From Meiothermus sp. (GTDB lineage: Bacteria; Deinococcota; Deinococci; Deinococcales; Thermaceae), in NCBI RefSeq assembly GCF_026004075.1, contig NZ_BPIK01000002.1, positions 248,001 to 312,000 on the forward strand: DNA of 64,000 nt, written 5' to 3'. Positions 61,438 to 64,000 of the stretch are shown one piece after another (the stretch's first letter is position 1; every line of letters starts with the position of its first letter). The position numbers and the translations under genes are program-made. The notes below the pieces were generated by a model. The model ran no database searches, was not told the origin of the DNA, and worked only from the letters and a program-made list of their open reading frames with translations.

Positions 61438-63608
61438 CAGTCCTCCAGCAGCCCCACAAAGCTTTGCGGATCGGGGTCTATCCGGAGCCGGGCACCGCGC
61501 ACCGGGGGCAGGTTCGCCATCAGGGCCTGGACTCGCTCTTCGGAGCTTTTGAGGAGCAGGTGAAACACGTACTGGCCCCGCAAGCGGGCCACGGGGGCCG
61601 GGGCTGGGCCCAGCAGCTCGCCTGGCTCGGCGCTGGCTCGCAGGGCGTGGGCTAGCTGGTAGATGGCATCGCGGGCCACTGGCTCCTTAGCGTGCGCGAC
61701 CTCGAGCTTCACCATCCGGCTAGCCGGGGGGTAGCCCAGGGCGCGGCGCAGGGTCAGCTCAACCTCCATAAAGCCCTGGGGGCTGGCGGCCTGGAGCGCC
61801 CGGTGGGCGGCGTGCCCCGGCTCAAAGGTCTGCAGCACCAGCAGCGGACGGCGGTGGGGGTGCAGGTCGGCGAGCTGCCACAACAGCCGGTGGTAGCGCT
61901 CGGCCGCCCGAAAGTCGGACTCGAGGACGAACCCGTCGGCGTAGGGCAGCAGCACCAGGGCCAGCTCGGGCAGCACCGGCGCCCGCAGAATGGCGGTGGT
62001 GCCCACCAGCACCCCCGGCGCACCGGCCAGCAAAGGGCGCAGGTCGTCTTTGGCCTCGGCGGTGTAGCGGTAGCGGGGTAGGGTGGGCAGGTACCGCTCC
62101 AGGGCCTCCACAAGCCACTCCACCCCCGGCCCTCTGGGGTCGAAAACGTCGGACTGGCAGCCAGGGCATAGCCCGGGTGCTTTCTCTTCGTGGCCGCACT
62201 GGTGGCACTGCAAGAGGCCCAGCCGTCCGCTTTTGTGGTAGCGCAGGGGTAGGGCGCAGTTGGGGCACATGGCCTTCCAGTCGCACTGCTTACAGCGCAG
62301 CACCGCGCTATAGCCTCGCCGGGCCGAGAGCACAATGGCCTGGCGCTTTTTCTCCTGCACCTGCTGCAACAGGGCAATGGCAGCGCCCGTAAGGGGCCAG
62401 CCCCGCTCCTGGCGCAGATCCAGCAGGTGCAGCCGCGGGTGGGGCGGGGGTAGCAGGTAGGATGGTTCGCCCCAGACCTCCAGGCTGTTGACGCTCGAGC
62501 AGTAGTGGATGGGCACCCCCAGGCCCTGGGCCCGCAGCCGGGCCAGCCGGGGCACGAAGGCCCTCGAGCCCCCCGGAAGCTTGTAGGCCTCGGCGGCCTC
62601 CTCCACCACCACGATGCGTTCCCAGTTGAGCGGAAGCAAGAGCCCCTGATAGGTTGCCAGCACCCACCGGGCCGCCCCTTGCACAAGCCTCCCCCACACC
62701 AAGCGGCGCTCCTCGGCTTTCATCTCGCCGTGTAAAACGGCGGCCTCGGGGAAGAAGGGCTGGCATTTTTTGAGCAGCGAGACCTCGGGGAAGAGCACCA
62801 GGGCCGGGCCCTCTTGCACCAGGCCCGCCAGGGCCCGCAGGCGCTCCAGCAGCCGCCCCCCTTGCAGCCGCACTGGCCGCAGGGGTAGCTCCAGGGGCTC
62901 GAGCGGCCGTGTTGCAACAGCCTCGGGGGCTGGCGTCACCTCCACAAACCCGATATAGCCCTTCTCCACAAGGCCCTTTACCACCCCCACCCCCACCCCG
63001 GCGGCTCGAGCCAGCGCCGCCATGCTCTCCACCTGGCGCAGGTCGCGCAGGGCGTACCAGGCCGCTTTGGCCTTCTCGCTCAGCTTTTCCGAGGGCTCAC
63101 GCAGCACCATCAGGGCCTGGGCCAGGGTGCGCCGCTCGGCCACCTCTTCCTGCAAAACCCCGGCCTCGCGCAGCAAATCCAGCAGTTTGGGGTCAAAGCC
63201 CTGGGCTTCCTGCCAGCCTTCGGCCAGGGCTTCCAGGCCCCTGGGCAGCACCGCGGGGTCGGCCCCGGGCACAAGCCGCACCCGGTGGGTAAGGGGGGGC
63301 TCGAGAAAAGGCAGCAAATCATTGAGCAACGTGCCCACCGGACAGAAGCTATCGCGGGCGGCCACTTGCAGAAACTCGAGGGCCGAAGGATTAAGCCAGG
63401 GCCGCGCATCGAGGTAGGCCAGAGCCTCACGCAAGGTAAAGGCCTTCTGGGGGCTCTCCTCACGCCCCACCACCACCCCCACCCGCAGCTCGCCGCGCCA
63501 GGGCACCACCACCCGGTAGCCCTGCACCTCGGCTCGAGGGTCGGCGTGCGGGGGCAGGTACGACATCGGCTCCACCGGCAGGGGCAGGGCGACCTTCAAA
63601 ACCCACAT
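61437..63608 (-). CDS. priA: Primosomal protein N' (PriA), pseudohelicase type
   Basis: About 723 residues from the ATG at 63608, which gives the family N-terminus [19 protein letters not shown] and lies 7 nt behind TAATCT. The 3' DNA-binding and winged-helix domains are followed by a helicase-like core. Where GxTGSGKT should stand there is only [26 protein letters not shown], and the DEEH box reads [10 protein letters not shown]. So ATP binding and unwinding are lost. The eight zinc cysteines are kept (CKQC, CPNC, CHQC, CPGC). D. radiodurans PriA is reported to be such a pseudohelicase. It should still help load the replisome at stalled forks. Confidence 0.93.
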   Translation of the reverse strand: MWVLKVALPLPVEPMSYLPPHADPRAEVQGYRVVVPWRGELRVGVVVGREESPQKAFTLREALAYLDARPWLNPSALEFLQVAARDSFCPVGTLLNDLLPFLEPPLTHRVRLVPGADPAVLPRGLEALAEGWQEAQGFDPKLLDLLREAGVLQEEVAERRTLAQALMVLREPSEKLSEKAKAAWYALRDLRQVESMAALARAAGVGVGVVKGLVEKGYIGFVEVTPAPEAVATRPLEPLELPLRPVRLQGGRLLERLRALAGLVQEGPALVLFPEVSLLKKCQPFFPEAAVLHGEMKAEERRLVWGRLVQGAARWVLATYQGLLLPLNWERIVVVEEAAEAYKLPGGSRAFVPRLARLRAQGLGVPIHYCSSVNSLEVWGEPSYLLPPPHPRLHLLDLRQERGWPLTGAAIALLQQVQEKKRQAIVLSARRGYSAVLRCKQCDWKAMCPNCALPLRYHKSGRLGLLQCHQCGHEEKAPGLCPGCQSDVFDPRGPGVEWLVEALERYLPTLPRYRYTAEAKDDLRPLLAGAPGVLVGTTAILRAPVLPELALVLLPYADGFVLESDFRAAERYHRLLWQLADLHPHRRPLLVLQTFEPGHAAHRALQAASPQGFMEVELTLRRALGYPPASRMVKLEVAHAKEPVARDAIYQLAHALRASAEPGELLGPAPAPVARLRGQYVFHLLLKSSEERVQALMANLPPVRGARLRIDPDPQSFVGLLED

Positions 63609-63615
63609 CCCGCTC

Positions 63616-63621
63616 AGATTA
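63616..63621 (-). promoter_or_regulatory. -10 box of the leaderless priA promoter
   Basis: On the minus strand TAATCT is followed by 7 nt and the ATG of priA. Confidence 0.6.
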
Positions 63622-63697
63622 CCCGAGGGCGCAGGGCGGATTGCACCCCCCAAACCCCCATTACTCCGGAGAAGTTCGTCGTGCAACCACCCGGCCG

Positions 63698-64000
63698 CTA
63701 GGCCCTGGGCATCCCAGCCAGGCTTTGCAGGGGCCGCCGGTGGCTTCGATACAGCAGCTCCTGGGCCTGGCGCAGGGCCTCCTCCAGGGTCAGGCCGTTG
63801 CAGGCCACCCAGACCACTCGGGCGTTGGGGAAGCGTCGGCTCAGGCGCTCGGTCAGCTCGTGCCCGCTCACCAGCCCGATGTGCAGCCCACAAAACAGAT
63901 GGTCGCCCATGTGGTACAGCCCGTCCCCCTGCTGTACGGCTTCGCGCATGATATGCCCCAGTTCCTGCAAAAGCTGGGGATTTTGCTGGACATCTGGGAG
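63698..64000 (-). CDS. Degenerate GGDEF-domain protein, C-terminal part
   Basis: The frame is open to the window edge, so the gene starts outside. The ~100 visible residues fit the second half of a GGDEF domain: ELGHIMREAVQQGDGLYHMGDHLFCGLH, then ERLSRRFPNARVVWVACNGLTLEEALRQAQELLYRSHR. The active loop GGDEF reads MGDHLF, and the I-site is not evident, so it is unlikely to make c-di-GMP. It may bind nucleotide or act as a structural module. Call limited by truncation. Confidence 0.62.
   Translation of the reverse strand, partial: LPDVQQNPQLLQELGHIMREAVQQGDGLYHMGDHLFCGLHIGLVSGHELTERLSRRFPNARVVWVACNGLTLEEALRQAQELLYRSHRRPLQSLAGMPRA

Overview
The window comes from a GC-rich thermophile of the Deinococcus-Thermus group, most likely a Meiothermus (Thermaceae). 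The evidence is a cytochrome bc operon in the Thermus order fbcC-fbcD-fbcF-fbcB, a large SLH-domain porin of the SlpA type, a PriA protein without a Walker A motif, and many genes whose -10 box lies about 7 nt before the start codon (leaderless transcripts). The hexamer CTCGAG is strikingly frequent in native DNA, in all frames and between genes. Genus and species are inferred; no search was run.

Layout. 1-1.9 kb: the end of an ABC-2 permease and two envelope genes. 2.0-4.7 kb: an AT-rich, foreign-looking DUF262-DUF1524 (GmrSD-like) gene cut in two by an IS5/IS427-type element; an attC-like site lies just behind its stop. 4.9-10.9 kb: an ICMT-like methyltransferase, a HAD phosphatase, an MFS transporter, tRNA-Gln and tRNA-Glu, two uncharacterised genes and a TIM-barrel isomerase. 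11.1-14.3 kb: the fbcCDFB operon. 15-16.7 kb: a flavin amine oxidase broken by one in-frame stop, behind a structured leader. 16.6-20.8 kb: a minus-strand accessory island of lipoproteins, a secreted protein and three ~100-residue three-helix membrane proteins. 20.8-21.7 kb: a second IS copy. 21.7-27 kb: cobS, a DUF5522 gene, a CBS protein, a SIS-domain isomerase and two MFS transporters. 27-28.2 kb: an orphan CRP-type palindrome, a dead IS relative and a gene remnant.

28.4-36 kb: purD, an L-type lectin-like lipoprotein, a BTAD/TPR regulator, a Tat-exported DsrE-like protein, purN with a HAD-IB phosphatase, and a frameshifted gene. 36.3-37.2 kb: a third full IS copy, identical to the first, inserted inside a stop codon. 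37-43 kb: secreted NTF2-like and stalk-domain proteins, an XRE/NB-ARC/TPR regulator, an ABC-2 permease and a universal stress protein. 43-47 kb: pilT, ndk and uvrB. 47.2-48.5 kb: two PIN-domain toxin-antitoxin pairs back to back on a 56-bp shared promoter region. 48.5-53.7 kb: slpA with a ~190-nt leader, divergent from glmS, whose leader looks like a divergent glmS ribozyme. 53.7-64 kb: DUF72, MFS, ilvE, a DciA-like protein, TauE, recF, EamA, GNAT, a pseudohelicase priA and a truncated degenerate GGDEF protein.

The housekeeping genes form short operons with 1-4 bp stop/start overlaps. The accessory DNA between them shows active IS movement (three full copies and one relic), small palindromic repeats in two families, and at least four broken genes. 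The most interesting items are the IS-inactivated defence-like gene with cassette features, the lipoprotein/three-helix island with a possible bacteriocin-like protein, the glmS leader RNA, the paired toxin-antitoxin loci and the CTCGAG excess.
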